Positions 29,286 through 37,927 of a stretch of 64,000 bases of DNA are shown here, in pieces; within the stretch, counting starts at the first letter, position 1; the number at the start of each line of letters is the position of its first letter. The position numbers and the translations under genes were made by a program. This stretch comes from Modestobacter versicolor (lineage in GTDB: Bacteria > Actinomycetota > Actinomycetes > Mycobacteriales > Geodermatophilaceae): positions 2,356,001 to 2,420,000 of the forward strand of contig NZ_JACIBU010000001.1 of assembly GCF_014195485.1 (NCBI RefSeq), written 5' to 3'. A model generated the notes under the pieces. The model was given only the letters and a program-made list of their open reading frames with translations, was not told the origin of the DNA and ran no database searches.

Positions 29286-30821
29286 ATGGCGGTGCTGACC
29301 CCCGAGCGGACGGAGTCGGCTCCCGAGGACCCCGGGCCGCGCCGCCGGGTGCCGCTCCCGCGCCCGCTCCGCCAGCCCACGCCGCCGCTGCCCGGCGACC
29401 GGCGGCTGGCCGCGGTGCTCACCGCGCTGCTCGGGGTGGCCACGCTGGTCACCCGGCTCTGGGACATCCGCTACCCCGCGGACCTGGTCTTCGACGAGGC
29501 GTACTACCCGCCCGAGGCGCTGGAGGTGCTGGAGCTCGGGTACGAGTACAACCGCGGCTACACTTTCATCGTCCACCCGCCGCTGGGCAAGCTGCTCATC
29601 GCGGCCGGCGAGCACCTGTTCGGCTACGACTCCTTCGGCTGGCGGTTCCCCAGCGCCGTCGCGGGCACCATCGCCGTCGTCGTCCTCGCCCGGCTGGCCC
29701 GGCGGCTGACCGGCTCGACGCTGCTCGGGCTGGTCGCCGGCCTGCTGCTGGCGCTGGACGGCTTCTCCTTCAGCGTCGGCCGGATCGGCCTGCTCGACGT
29801 CTTCCTGCAGATGTTCGTGGTCTGCGCGGTGGCCTGCCTGGTCGTCGACCGCGACCGGGTGCGGCAGCGGGTCCGCGAGGGCAGCGACCGGATGACCGAC
29901 CGGATGGCCCGGCAGGGGTTCCGGCTCGGCCCGCGGGGCTGGCGGATCGCGGCGGGCGTGCTGTTCGGCAGCGCCTGCGCGGTCAAGTGGAGCGGCGTCT
30001 ACTTCCTCGCGCTGTTCGCCCTGCTGTCGCTGTGGTGGGACCGCGCGGCCTGGCGGGACGCCGGCGTCACCCGCCCGACGAGGGTGGCCCTGCGCCGCGG
30101 GCTGCCCGGTGCCGCGTGGGCGCTCGGCGTCCTGCCGGTGCTCACCTACCTGGCCACCTTCACCGGCTGGTTCCGCGGCGAGAACTCCCAGGGCCGGCAC
30201 TGGGCCGACCAGCACCCGGACACCGCCTTCCCGTTCGTCCCGGGGGCGCTGCGCTCGCTGTGGCACATGCACGGCGAGTGGCTGACCTTCCACAACGGCC
30301 TGTCCACGCCGCACCCGTGGGAGTCGGGCCCGTGGTCCTGGCTGGTCGACGGCCGGCCGATCCTGCTGTGGAACCCGCAGGGGCTCACCGACGCCGACGG
30401 CAACCAGGTGATCCGCTACATCCTCATGCTCGGGACGCCGACCCTGTGGTTCCTGTTCGCCCCGGCGATGCTGTGGCTGCTGTGGCGGGCCGTCGCCCGG
30501 CGCGACCCCGCCGCGGTCACCGTCGGGGCCGCGATCGCCGCGGGCTGGCTGACCTGGTTCGTCAACCTCGACCGGACGATGTTCATCTTCTACATGGCCC
30601 CGGCGGTGCCGTTCTTCGTGCTGGCGGTGACGCTGGTGCTGCAGGACGTGCTGGGCCGGCCGCAGGCCAGCGCGCTGCGCCGGCAGGTGGGCCTGGGCGT
30701 GGTCTCGCTGTACCTGGCCGTGGTCGCGATGACGTTCGCGTTCTTCTACCCGGTGCTCACCGGCGCGCCGCTGACGCACGGCGAGTGGCTGCAGCGGATG
30801 TGGTTCCCCTCCTGGTTCTAG
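29286..30821 (+). CDS. Dolichyl/polyprenyl-phosphate-mannose protein mannosyltransferase (PMT family)
   Basis: GT39 membrane enzyme that O-mannosylates secreted proteins from polyprenyl-phosphate mannose. 511 residues and about 10-11 helices. The catalytic acidic pair is in LVFDEAYYPPEA in the first external loop (near residue 66), followed by FIVHPPLGKLLIAAGEHLFG. CAVKWSGVYFLALFALLSLW and the C-terminal NLDRTMFIFYMAPAVPFF also match the family. ATG 29286 is the first start downstream of the rsmI promoter region. Substrates are probably Sec-exported proteins (family knowledge from Mycobacterium). Confidence 0.93.
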   Translation: MAVLTPERTESAPEDPGPRRRVPLPRPLRQPTPPLPGDRRLAAVLTALLGVATLVTRLWDIRYPADLVFDEAYYPPEALEVLELGYEYNRGYTFIVHPPLGKLLIAAGEHLFGYDSFGWRFPSAVAGTIAVVVLARLARRLTGSTLLGLVAGLLLALDGFSFSVGRIGLLDVFLQMFVVCAVACLVVDRDRVRQRVREGSDRMTDRMARQGFRLGPRGWRIAAGVLFGSACAVKWSGVYFLALFALLSLWWDRAAWRDAGVTRPTRVALRRGLPGAAWALGVLPVLTYLATFTGWFRGENSQGRHWADQHPDTAFPFVPGALRSLWHMHGEWLTFHNGLSTPHPWESGPWSWLVDGRPILLWNPQGLTDADGNQVIRYILMLGTPTLWFLFAPAMLWLLWRAVARRDPAAVTVGAAIAAGWLTWFVNLDRTMFIFYMAPAVPFFVLAVTLVLQDVLGRPQASALRRQVGLGVVSLYLAVVAMTFAFFYPVLTGAPLTHGEWLQRMWFPSWF

Positions 30822-30997
30822 GAGGACCCTCGTGCCCCCCACTCCTCGCTCCGCTCGGAGCGGGCCCTGCACGAGGGCCGGGACAGCACGTTGCGAGCGC
30901 GGGTAGTTGGGTAGTACAACGGTTGTGGACGTCGACCGAGCGGGCACTGGAGCAGCCGGCCGACCCGGGACCTGACCTCCCCGTGGACGGAGACACC
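30822..30997 (+). promoter_or_regulatory. Likely promoter/operator region of the MFS transporter
   Basis: This gap is less GC-rich than its surroundings near 30889-30930. A perfect inverted repeat ACAAC-G-GTTGT lies at 30916-30926, overlapping a GTTGGGTAGTACAAC element. A weak -35/-10 pair (TTGCGA, 15 nt, TAGTAC) lies just before it. A 5' hairpin (CCGCTCGGAGCGG, about 30848-30861) may end the upstream mannosyltransferase transcript. No regulator gene is adjacent. Confidence 0.4.
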
Positions 30998-32311
30998 GTG
31001 AGCGCGCGCGGCGCGAGCAGCACCAGCATGTTCCAGCAGCCCAGGGCGGTCTTCGCGGTCGCCTTCGCCTGCGTCGTCAGCTTCATGGGCATCGGGCTCG
31101 TCGACCCGATCCTCCCGGCGCTGTCGGCCCAGCTGGACGCCACCCCGAGCCAGGTGAGCCTGCTGTTCACCAGCTACCTGGTGGTCACCGCCGTGGCGAT
31201 GCTCGGCACGAACTGGGTGTCCAGCCGGATCGGGGCCAAGCGGACGCTGGTCACCGGCCTCGCGGTCATCGTGGTGTTCTCGGCGCTGGCCGGGCTGTCC
31301 GGCTCGATCAACGGCATCGTCGGCTTCCGGGCCGGCTGGGGGCTGGGGAACGCGCTGTTCATCGCCACCTCGCTGGCGGTGATCGTGGCGTCGGCCTCCG
31401 GCGGCTTCGCCGGCGCGATCGTGCTCTACGAGGCCGCCCTGGGCCTGGGCATCGCAGCCGGCCCGCTGGTCGGCGGGCTGCTCGGCGACCTCAGCTGGCG
31501 CGGGCCGTTCTTCGGCGTCGCCGTGCTGATGGCGATCGCGCTGCTGGCCACCGTCGTCCTGCTCGACGCCACCCCGACGCCGACCGAGCCCACGCCGCTG
31601 AGCGCGCCGCTCAAGGCGCTGCGGCACCGCAGCCTGCTGACCATGAGCCTGACCGCCCTGTTCTACAACTGGGGCTTCTTCACGATGCTGGGCTACGCGC
31701 CGTACCCGATGGAGCTCTCGGCGGTCCAGCTCGGCTTCGTCTTCTTCGGCTGGGGCCTGCTCGTCGCGTTCTTCTCCGTGGCCGGCGCCCCGCGGCTGCA
31801 GGCCCGGTTCGGCACCGCGCCGTCGCTGTACGGGGCGCTGGGCTTCTTCGCCGTGCTGCTGCTGCTGATCGGGCTGTTCACCGACGTCCGGTGGGCGCTG
31901 ATCACCTGCGTGATCGCCTCGGGCATCGTCGTCGGGATCAACAACACGCTGACCACCCAGGCGGTCATGCTGGTCTCGCCGGTGCCCCGCCCGGTCGCCT
32001 CGGCCGCCTACGGGTTCGTCCGCTTCCTCGGCGGCGGCCTGGCCCCCTACGCCGCCGGCAAGCTGGCCGACCGCTTCGACCTGCACGTGCCGTTCGTCGT
32101 CGGCGCGATCGCCGTGGTGGTGGCCATCGGGGTGCTCGTCACCGGGCACCGGATGCTCGCCCGGGCCGACGCGGAGATGGCCGCCAGCGGCCACGGGGAC
32201 GACGACGTCGCCGGGGAGGTCGCCGACGAGTTCGGCGGCGCGCCCGGCGCGATCGACCAGGAGGTCGAGCCGGAGCTCGCGGCCCGGAGGAAGACCGCCG
32301 CGCGTTCCTGA
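30998..32311 (+). CDS. MFS efflux transporter
   Basis: Major facilitator of 437 residues with 12 predicted helices. The first helices read FAVAFACVVSFMGIGLVDPI, then LPALSAQL, and the loop NWVSSRIGAKRTLVTG carries the A-type signature between helices 2 and 3. This pattern suits drug or metabolite efflux (DHA1 branch). A polar acidic C-terminal tail (about 395-437) is unusual but not rare. GTG 30998 has GGAG 5 nt upstream; GTG 30983 would add five residues. Substrate unknown. Confidence 0.9.
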   Translation: MSARGASSTSMFQQPRAVFAVAFACVVSFMGIGLVDPILPALSAQLDATPSQVSLLFTSYLVVTAVAMLGTNWVSSRIGAKRTLVTGLAVIVVFSALAGLSGSINGIVGFRAGWGLGNALFIATSLAVIVASASGGFAGAIVLYEAALGLGIAAGPLVGGLLGDLSWRGPFFGVAVLMAIALLATVVLLDATPTPTEPTPLSAPLKALRHRSLLTMSLTALFYNWGFFTMLGYAPYPMELSAVQLGFVFFGWGLLVAFFSVAGAPRLQARFGTAPSLYGALGFFAVLLLLIGLFTDVRWALITCVIASGIVVGINNTLTTQAVMLVSPVPRPVASAAYGFVRFLGGGLAPYAAGKLADRFDLHVPFVVGAIAVVVAIGVLVTGHRMLARADAEMAASGHGDDDVAGEVADEFGGAPGAIDQEVEPELAARRKTAARS

Positions 32312-32330
32312 GCACCCCTCCTGCACACAG

Positions 32331-32364
32331 ACGACGCCCCGGTCACCGACGACCGGGGCGTCGT
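32331..32364 (+). terminator. Terminator of the MFS gene
   Basis: A perfect 14-bp stem (32331-32344 with 32351-32364) has a 6-nt loop ACCGAC, 19 nt after the MFS stop. Confidence 0.85.
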
Positions 32365-32406
32365 CGCGTTCCCGGCCCGCAACACGGCACCGCTAGCGTG
32401 CGGCCG

Positions 32407-33135
32407 ATGAGCGAGCAGGTGCGGATCGCGATGTGGTCGGGGCCGCGGACGTTGTCGACGGCGACGATGCGGGCCTGGGAGAACCGGCCGGACACCGTCG
32501 TCGTCGACGAGCCGCTGTACGCGTACTACCTGGCCGCGACCGGCCTGGACCACCCCGGCCGGGACGACGTGATCGCCAGCCAGCCCACCGACTGGCGCAC
32601 CGTCGTCCGGGAGCTGACCGCCGGCCCGCTGCCCGACGGCGCGACGATCAGCTACCAGAAGCACATGACCCACCACGTGCTGCCCGAGGTCGACCTGGCT
32701 GCCTTCGCCGGGTTGCGGCACGCCTTCCTCCTGCGCGACCCGCGCCAGCTGCTGGCCTCCTACGCCCGGGTGCGCACCGAGCCGACGCTGGCCGACCTCG
32801 GGATCACCCAGCAGCTGGCGCTCTTCCGCCGGTTCGGCGGCCCGGTCGTCGACTCCGGCGACCTGCTCCGCGACCCCGAGGGCGTGCTCCGGGCGCTGTG
32901 CGCCGAGCTGCAGGTGCCCTTCGACCCGGCGATGCTGTCCTGGCCGGCCGGACCGCGGAGCTCGGACGGCGTGTGGGCGCCGCACTGGTACGCCTCGGTC
33001 GAGGCCTCCACCGGCTTCGGGCCGTACCGGGAGCCGGTCGTCGAGCTGCCCGCCCACCTGGCGGACCTGGCCGAGGAGTGCCGGGCCGCCTACGACGAGA
33101 TGGCCGGTCACCGACTGGCCGCGCAGAGGAGCTGA
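32407..33135 (+). CDS. Sulfotransferase-like protein
   Basis: P-loop protein of the sulfotransferase fold, 242 residues. The N-terminus IAMWSGPRTLSTATMRAWENR holds the PAPS 5'-phosphosulfate-type loop. LRHAFLLRDPRQLLASYARV matches the 3'-phosphate-binding segment (Arg and Ser). It lies 3 nt before the class IV aminotransferase gene; members of this family are often paired with branched-chain aminotransferase-like genes. The true acceptor is unknown and transfer of sulfate is not certain. ATG 32407 starts right before the first strand. Confidence 0.82.
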   Translation: MSEQVRIAMWSGPRTLSTATMRAWENRPDTVVVDEPLYAYYLAATGLDHPGRDDVIASQPTDWRTVVRELTAGPLPDGATISYQKHMTHHVLPEVDLAAFAGLRHAFLLRDPRQLLASYARVRTEPTLADLGITQQLALFRRFGGPVVDSGDLLRDPEGVLRALCAELQVPFDPAMLSWPAGPRSSDGVWAPHWYASVEASTGFGPYREPVVELPAHLADLAEECRAAYDEMAGHRLAAQRS

Positions 33136-33138
33136 ACC

Positions 33139-34038
33139 GTGCTGCAGCAGTTCGACGAGCGGAACCGGGACCTGGTGGTCAACGTCGCCGGGCGGCTGAC
33201 CCACCGCGACGAGGCCGCGGTCAGCCCGTTCGACTCGGTCGTGCAGGGCGGGGACGCGGTCTGGGAGGGGCTGCGGCTCTACCAGGGCCGCATCTTCGCC
33301 CTCGACGAGCACCTGGACCGGCTGCGGCGCTCGGCCCAGGCGCTGGCGTTCGCCGAGGTGCCCTCCGACGAGGAGATCGTCGAGGAGATCCGGCGGACCC
33401 TGGCCGCCAACGCGATGACCGACGGCGTGCACGTGCGGCTGACGCTGACCCGCGGCGTGAAGGTGACCAGCGGGATGGACCCGCGGCTGAACCAGAGCGG
33501 GCCCACGCTGATCGTGCTCGCCGAGTTCAAGCCCCCGGTCTACGACGCCGGCGGGATCACCCTGGTCACCTCCAGCGTCCGCCGTCCGACCCCCGACGTG
33601 CTGGACCCGAAGATCCACTCGAACAACCTGCTGAACTCGATCCTGGCCAAGGTCGAGGCGAACGTCGCCGGCGCCGACGACGCGCTGATGCTCGACTCCC
33701 GCGGGCACATCGCGGAGACCAACGCCACGCACCTGTTCTTCGTCGTCGACGGCGTGCTCTGCACCTCCACCACCGCGGCCTGCCCGGAGGGGATCACCCG
33801 CTCCACCGTGCTGCGGCTGGCCGCCGACGCCGGCATCCCCTACGAGGTCGGCGACTTCTCGCTGCCGCAGCTGTACTCGGCGAGCGAGGCGTTCGTCACC
33901 GGGACGATGGGCGAGCTGACCCCGGTGCTGGTGGTCGACGGGCGCCGGATCGGCGACGGCGAGCCCGGCCTGGTCACCCGCCGGCTGGCCGCCGACTACG
34001 CCGCGCTGACCGCGACCAGCGGGACGCCGGTCGTCTGA
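33139..34038 (+). CDS. Class IV PLP-dependent aminotransferase (BCAT/DAAT fold)
   Basis: Fold-type IV aminotransferase of 299 residues, in the family of branched-chain aminotransferase, D-amino acid aminotransferase and aminodeoxychorismate lyase. The PLP lysine should be Lys158 in DPKIHSNNLLNS. The second signature ALMLDSRGHIAETNATHLFF and a C-terminal ASEAFVTGTMGELTPV complete the active site. DSVVQGGDAVWEGLRLYQGR is the usual N-terminal strand. GTG 33139 lies 3 nt after the sulfotransferase-like stop. Substrate class (L-branched-chain or D-amino acid) cannot be read from sequence alone. Confidence 0.92.
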   Translation: MLQQFDERNRDLVVNVAGRLTHRDEAAVSPFDSVVQGGDAVWEGLRLYQGRIFALDEHLDRLRRSAQALAFAEVPSDEEIVEEIRRTLAANAMTDGVHVRLTLTRGVKVTSGMDPRLNQSGPTLIVLAEFKPPVYDAGGITLVTSSVRRPTPDVLDPKIHSNNLLNSILAKVEANVAGADDALMLDSRGHIAETNATHLFFVVDGVLCTSTTAACPEGITRSTVLRLAADAGIPYEVGDFSLPQLYSASEAFVTGTMGELTPVLVVDGRRIGDGEPGLVTRRLAADYAALTATSGTPVV

Positions 34039-34095
34039 CCGGGCCGGGGCCCCCGGCTCGCCCTAGCGTGGAGGCCCGACGGAGGGAGGACGGTC

Positions 34096-34884
34096 ATGAC
34101 CGCACCGGCTGCACGGGTGACGACCGCGCTGGACGGCGACGTCTGGCGGATCAGCCTGGACGCCGCGGACACCGGCAACCCGGTCGACCGGGTGATGGCC
34201 GGGCAGCTGGCCGAGGCGCTGGACCGCCGCCCGGCAGAGGCCCGCGTCGTGCTGCTGCTGAGCACCGGCCGGGACTTCTGCGTGGGCGCCGACCTCCGCG
34301 GTCTCGCCGCCGGCGAGGACCTGCCGGCGTCGGTCCGCGCGCTGTCCGCGGCCTGGCACCAGGTCGTCCGCTCGGTCCTGCACTGCCCGGTGCCCGTGGT
34401 CGCCGGGGTGCGGGGGTCGGTGGCCGGCGCGGGCATCGGCCTGCTGGGCGCCTGCGACCTCGTCGTCTGCGGCCGGTCGACCAAGCTGCACCCGGCCTAC
34501 GGCTCGCTCGGCCTCTCCCCGGACGGCGGCACGTCCTGGGCGCTGACCCGGGCGCTCGGGGCGCCGCGGGCGCTGGAGCTGCTGCTCACCGACGGGGTGC
34601 TGCACGCCGCCGACGCGCACACCTTCGGCCTGGTGGCGCGGCTGGTGGACGACGAGACGCTGGTGGAGGAGGTCACCGCGCTGGCCCGGTCGATCGCGGC
34701 CGGCCCGGTGCGGGCGATGGTGCGCACCCGCGGGCTGGTCCGCCGGGCGGCGATCCGCACGCTGGACGAGCAGCTGGAGGACGAGGAGCGGCTGCTCGTC
34801 GAGTCGGCGGCCGACCCGGAGGGCCGGGAGGGCGTGGCGGCCGCGCTGGCCGGCCGTCGTCCGGACTTCCGCGGCGCGCGCTGA
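34096..34884 (+). CDS. Enoyl-CoA hydratase/isomerase family protein
   Basis: Crotonase-fold protein of 262 residues. LLLSTGRDFCVGADLRGLA (oxyanion-hole strand and CoA contact) and VAGVRGSVAGAGIGLLGACD (the second oxyanion Gly) are present. The usual acidic catalytic residue region is YGSLGLSPDGGTSW, with Asp/Gly where classical hydratases have Glu, so it may be an isomerase or another crotonase activity. ATG 34096 has GGAGGG upstream. It follows the aminotransferase gene by 57 nt; a shared role in amino acid carbon-chain breakdown is possible. Confidence 0.88.
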   Translation: MTAPAARVTTALDGDVWRISLDAADTGNPVDRVMAGQLAEALDRRPAEARVVLLLSTGRDFCVGADLRGLAAGEDLPASVRALSAAWHQVVRSVLHCPVPVVAGVRGSVAGAGIGLLGACDLVVCGRSTKLHPAYGSLGLSPDGGTSWALTRALGAPRALELLLTDGVLHAADAHTFGLVARLVDDETLVEEVTALARSIAAGPVRAMVRTRGLVRRAAIRTLDEQLEDEERLLVESAADPEGREGVAAALAGRRPDFRGAR

Positions 34885-34898
34885 GCCACCCGGAGACA

Positions 34899-34932
34899 CG
34901 TCAGGCCGGGCCCTGGTGGGCCCGGCCTGACG
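34899..34932 (+). terminator. Terminator after the enoyl-CoA hydratase gene
   Basis: A perfect 15-bp stem (34899-34913 with 34918-34932) closes on a TGGT loop, 14 nt after the stop. Being symmetrical it can also end the tRNA-Ala transcript arriving from the other strand, 5 nt past its 3' end. Confidence 0.9.
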
Positions 34933-34937
34933 ACGGG

Positions 34938-35011
34938 TGGAGCTGAGGGGAATTGAACCCCTGACCCCCTCGATGCGAACGAGGTGCGCTACCGGACTGC
35001 GCCACAGCCCC
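34938..35011 (-). tRNA. tRNA-Ala (anticodon CGC)
   Basis: Complete cloverleaf: acceptor GGGGCTG/CAGCTCC, D stem GCGC/GCGC, anticodon stem CCTCG/CGAGG with loop TTCGCAT (anticodon CGC), T arm AGGGG-TTCAATT-CCCCT. The discriminator is A. CCA is not encoded (the next bases are CCC). Confidence 0.95.
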
Positions 35012-35080
35012 GTCGAGGAACGAGGATACCGCCCCTCCCCCGCGCGGTGCGCACCACCCTCCCGAGCCCGCGTCGGCGGG

Positions 35081-35962
35081 TCAGGACCCGAGGCCCGCCG
35101 GTGACCCGACGTCCGCCTCGGCCCGCCGGATGATCCCGATCGCCTCTGCCGCGAGCGCCGCGCCGTCGGTGTAGGGCTCCCGCCAGATGCCGAGCAGGTC
35201 GCTGGCGAACTCCGACAGCACCGACCGCGAGAACGCCTCCACCCCGACCCGGCCCCGGTACCCGGCCTCGACGGCCGCCCGGACCGCCGCCGCGGTGTCG
35301 ACCGACCCCGACCCGAGCGGGCCGCGGCCGGACTGGCCGAGCTCCAGGTAGCCCAGGACGGGCACCGCCGACCGGATCGCGGCCAGCATGTCGGCCTCCT
35401 CGACCGCCATGTGGAAGGTGTCCAGGTGCACCCGCAGGTGCGCCGACCCGCTGGCGGCGAGGAACGCCAGGGCCTGCTCGGCGGTGTTGAGCAGCGGGGT
35501 CTCGTACCGGTTGAGCACCTCGAAGGTCACCGTGACCCCGCGCTCGTGGGCCTGGTCGGCGACCCGGCCGAGGTGCCCCGCGGCGCGCTCGAGGGCACCG
35601 GGCGGCGCGGCCGTGGGCGACCGGCCGAACAACCCGTAGGAGACGCCGTTCATCTGGTCCCCGCCGAGGGCGGCGGTGGCGTCGACCATGCGGAGCAGCG
35701 CGGCCACCCCCGCCTGCTGCTCGTCCTCGTCGGGCGAGGAGACGTCGGCGCCGGGGGCCTGCCCCGCGATGGTGATCGGGGCGAGCCCGTGGTCGCGGAA
35801 CAGGGCTGCCCACCCCGCGAGCGGGTCACCGTCCGGGTCGATCGGGGGCAGGACGACCGAGGAGTACCCGAGGTCGGCCAGCGTGCCCAGCGCCCGGCCC
35901 AGCGCGGGCTCCGCGAGGTCGGGGACCAGGACGTTCAGGTGGCAGGCGGCATCGATCGGCAC
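35081..35962 (-). CDS. Sugar phosphate isomerase/epimerase (AP-endonuclease-2 TIM barrel)
   Basis: Cobalt/manganese-type TIM-barrel isomerase of 293 residues, related to IolE/IolI, hydroxypyruvate isomerase and D-tagatose/D-psicose 3-epimerases. Metal ligands expected: Glu in VTFEVLNRYETPLLN, Asp/His in LRVHLDTFHMAVEEAD, and Glu in GVEAFSR. The usual HxSExxRG segment is LELGQSGRGPLGSG here, without the His. Last gene of the minus-strand catabolic island, 9 nt after the SDR. Probable role: interconverting ketoses or ketose/aldose, since it lies with split transketolase and two dehydrogenases. Confidence 0.85.
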   Translation of the reverse strand: MPIDAACHLNVLVPDLAEPALGRALGTLADLGYSSVVLPPIDPDGDPLAGWAALFRDHGLAPITIAGQAPGADVSSPDEDEQQAGVAALLRMVDATAALGGDQMNGVSYGLFGRSPTAAPPGALERAAGHLGRVADQAHERGVTVTFEVLNRYETPLLNTAEQALAFLAASGSAHLRVHLDTFHMAVEEADMLAAIRSAVPVLGYLELGQSGRGPLGSGSVDTAAAVRAAVEAGYRGRVGVEAFSRSVLSEFASDLLGIWREPYTDGAALAAEAIGIIRRAEADVGSPAGLGS

Positions 35963-35971
35963 GTCGGCCCC

Positions 35972-36754
35972 TCAGAAGGTCGGCAGGTCGAGGCGCTTCT
36001 TGAACACCGAGTACCCGTCGTCCACGTGCACGACGGTGCCGTTGATGACGTTGGCCTCGTCGGAGGCCAGGAACGCCACGACGTCGGCGATCTCGTGCGG
36101 CTCGGTGAGCTTGTTGCGCAGCTGCTCCGAGGCGAAGGTCGTCCGCAGCTCCTCGCTGAACTGGTTGATGATCGGGGTGCCGACCCGGCCGGGGGTGATC
36201 GCCACCGCCCGGATGCCGTACTCGGCCAGCTCGTAGGCGGCCGACCGGGTGAAGGAGATGACGGCGGCCTTGGCGGCGCTGTAGGTGAACGCCAGCTCGG
36301 CCGCCTGCTCCCCGTAGATCGAGGAGGTGCTGATGATGACGCCGCCGGTGCCCTGGTCCCGGAACTGCCGGCCGGCGGCGAGGATCCCGTAGTACACGCC
36401 GTCCTGGTCGACCCGGATCATCGGCTGGTAGTCGACCGCGGGGTCGTGGTCCAGCAGCGGCTTGCCACCGGCGATGCCGGCGTTGTTGAAGATCACGTCG
36501 AGCTTGCCGAAGGCCTCGACAGCCCGCCGGACCACCGCCTCGACCTGGTCGTACACCGAGACGTCGACCTGGGCGGCCACCGCCTGGCCCGGGTGGCCGT
36601 CGGCCTCGACCTCGGCGACGACCTTCTCCGCCCGCTCGAGGTCGATGTCGGCGACGACCACCTTCGCGCCCTCGCTGATGAACTTCTGGACGGTCGCGTG
36701 GCCGATGCCGCTGGCACCGCCGGTGATGATGGCGACCTTGCCTTCCAGGCGCAT
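35972..36754 (-). CDS. Short-chain dehydrogenase/reductase
   Basis: Classical SDR of 260 residues. TGGASGIG (11-18) binds the cofactor, and Asp36 after the second strand (VVVADID) favours NAD over NADP. NNAG is at 90-93, and the catalytic Ser144/145, Tyr158 and Lys162 are in ISTSSIYG and FTYSAAKAA. The substrate is likely a sugar or polyol from context. ATG 36754 has GGAAGG 9 nt upstream. It is separated from the upstream rbsB-like gene by a strong hairpin, so it is transcribed at a lower level or separately. Confidence 0.92.
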   Translation of the reverse strand: MRLEGKVAIITGGASGIGHATVQKFISEGAKVVVADIDLERAEKVVAEVEADGHPGQAVAAQVDVSVYDQVEAVVRRAVEAFGKLDVIFNNAGIAGGKPLLDHDPAVDYQPMIRVDQDGVYYGILAAGRQFRDQGTGGVIISTSSIYGEQAAELAFTYSAAKAAVISFTRSAAYELAEYGIRAVAITPGRVGTPIINQFSEELRTTFASEQLRNKLTEPHEIADVVAFLASDEANVINGTVVHVDDGYSVFKKRLDLPTF

Positions 36755-36792
36755 GGGGTACTGCCTTCCGCTGGGGTGGAGGGGTGGGGGGT

Positions 36793-36823
36793 GGTCGGGG
36801 CCGGGAGCGTCCCGGCCCCGACC
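36793..36823 (-). terminator. Hairpin between the binding-protein and SDR genes
   Basis: A perfect 14-bp stem (36793-36806 with 36810-36823) closes on a GCG loop, 14 nt after the binding-protein stop. In ABC operons such hairpins limit read-through and stabilise the binding-protein message, so downstream genes are expected to be less expressed. Confidence 0.85.
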
Positions 36824-36837
36824 GGGGGTGGGGCCGG

Positions 36838-37833
36838 CTACCCCAACTTGTCCGACGGCGTGATGGTGGAGGCGTTCTCGGCGGTGACGATGGTGGTGTC
36901 CACCGCCTCGTAGTTCTCCGACGGCAGCTCGCCGGTCTCCTGGTAGGCCGTGACCTGCTCGATCACCGAGTCCAGCACCTCGGGCCACGGCTGGTTCGCG
37001 GTGGCCACGAACGTGCCGCCGGACAGGATCTGGGCGATCGCCTCGCTGGTGGCGTCCGACCCGGTCACCTTCGCCGTCGAGCCGGCCTCGGTGATCGCCT
37101 GCGACGCACCCAGCGCCGCGTCGTCCCAGCCGACCCAGACGGCGTCGAGACCGCCGGGGTTGGCGGTCAGGTAGTCGGTGACCAGGGCCAGCGCCTCGGT
37201 GCGCCCGGTGGCCGGGGACTTCACCTTCTGCACGTCACCGCCGGCGATGGTGGCTCCGGCGGCCTCCAGGTCCTCGAGCGCCAGCTGGGCGCGCATCCGG
37301 ATGCCGGGGTGCGGGTCGTGGCCGATGACCATGACGTTCTTGCCCTCGAGCGAGCCGCCGAGCGATGCCGTCAGCGCCTCCAGGGTGCCGTCCACGATGC
37401 CCTGCTGGTCGGTGGTGATGTTGAGGGCGAAGGCGTCCGTGGCCTCGGTCGCGGCGTCCATCGCGAAGATCGGGATCTCCGAGTCCCGGGCGGCCGTCAC
37501 GATCGAGCCGATCGCCGCGACGTCGGTGTAGCCGTCCAGGATCACGTCGGCGCCCTGGCCGATCGCGCTCTCCACCTGCGGGTTCATCTTCTGGAAGTCG
37601 AAGTCGCCCTGGATCATGGTGAGGTCCCAACCGAGCTCGTCGGCCTTGGCCTCCACGGCCTTGACCCACCAGGCGCCGATCGGGGTCTGGTTGCCCGAGG
37701 TGAAGGCGACCACCCGGAACGGGTCGTCACCCCCGCCACCGCCGCCGCCACCGCCGCCGTCCCCGGACGAACAACCGGCCAGCACCATCGTGAGGACTGC
37801 GACGCTGGCGCCGAGCCCGGTCCATCTGCGCAT
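36838..37833 (-). CDS. Sugar ABC transporter substrate-binding lipoprotein (RbsB-like)
   Basis: Periplasmic-binding-protein type 1 domain protein of 331 residues, anchored by Cys21 after the lipobox LAGC. A Gly-rich linker (about 26-35) separates the anchor from the folded domain. FRVVAFTSGNQTPIGAWW starts the first Rossmann lobe; ADVILDGYTDVAAIGSIV, NITTDQQGIVDGTLEAL and AVWVGWDDAALGASQA are typical of ribose/xylose-type receptors. ATG 37833 has GGGAG upstream. It follows the permease gene by 92 nt. The bound sugar is unknown. Confidence 0.93.
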   Translation of the reverse strand: MRRWTGLGASVAVLTMVLAGCSSGDGGGGGGGGGGDDPFRVVAFTSGNQTPIGAWWVKAVEAKADELGWDLTMIQGDFDFQKMNPQVESAIGQGADVILDGYTDVAAIGSIVTAARDSEIPIFAMDAATEATDAFALNITTDQQGIVDGTLEALTASLGGSLEGKNVMVIGHDPHPGIRMRAQLALEDLEAAGATIAGGDVQKVKSPATGRTEALALVTDYLTANPGGLDAVWVGWDDAALGASQAITEAGSTAKVTGSDATSEAIAQILSGGTFVATANQPWPEVLDSVIEQVTAYQETGELPSENYEAVDTTIVTAENASTITPSDKLG

Positions 37834-37902
37834 GAGCTACTCCCTTGTAGGACGTGCGGCCTGCCGTTGCCGGCCGGGTGGGGTGGGGTGTGCTGTTCCG
37901 GT

Positions 37903-37927
37903 GACCAGGGCGTGGACCGCCCTGGTC
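37903..37927 (-). terminator. Intercistronic hairpin at the permease stop codon
   Basis: A perfect 10-bp stem (37903-37912 with 37918-37927, loop TGGAC) overlaps the last bases of the permease gene. It may stabilise the upstream message or partially terminate before the binding-protein gene. Confidence 0.55.

Noticed and set aside
30840..30880. Inverted repeat CTCGCTCCGCTCGGAGCG as a mobile-element end
   Set aside because: Short, single copy in this window and next to a gene end; more likely a terminator of the mannosyltransferase gene.
37730..37765. Short CCGCCGCCGCC repeat as a tandem repeat
   Set aside because: It encodes the poly-Gly linker of the binding lipoprotein, a common feature of such proteins.
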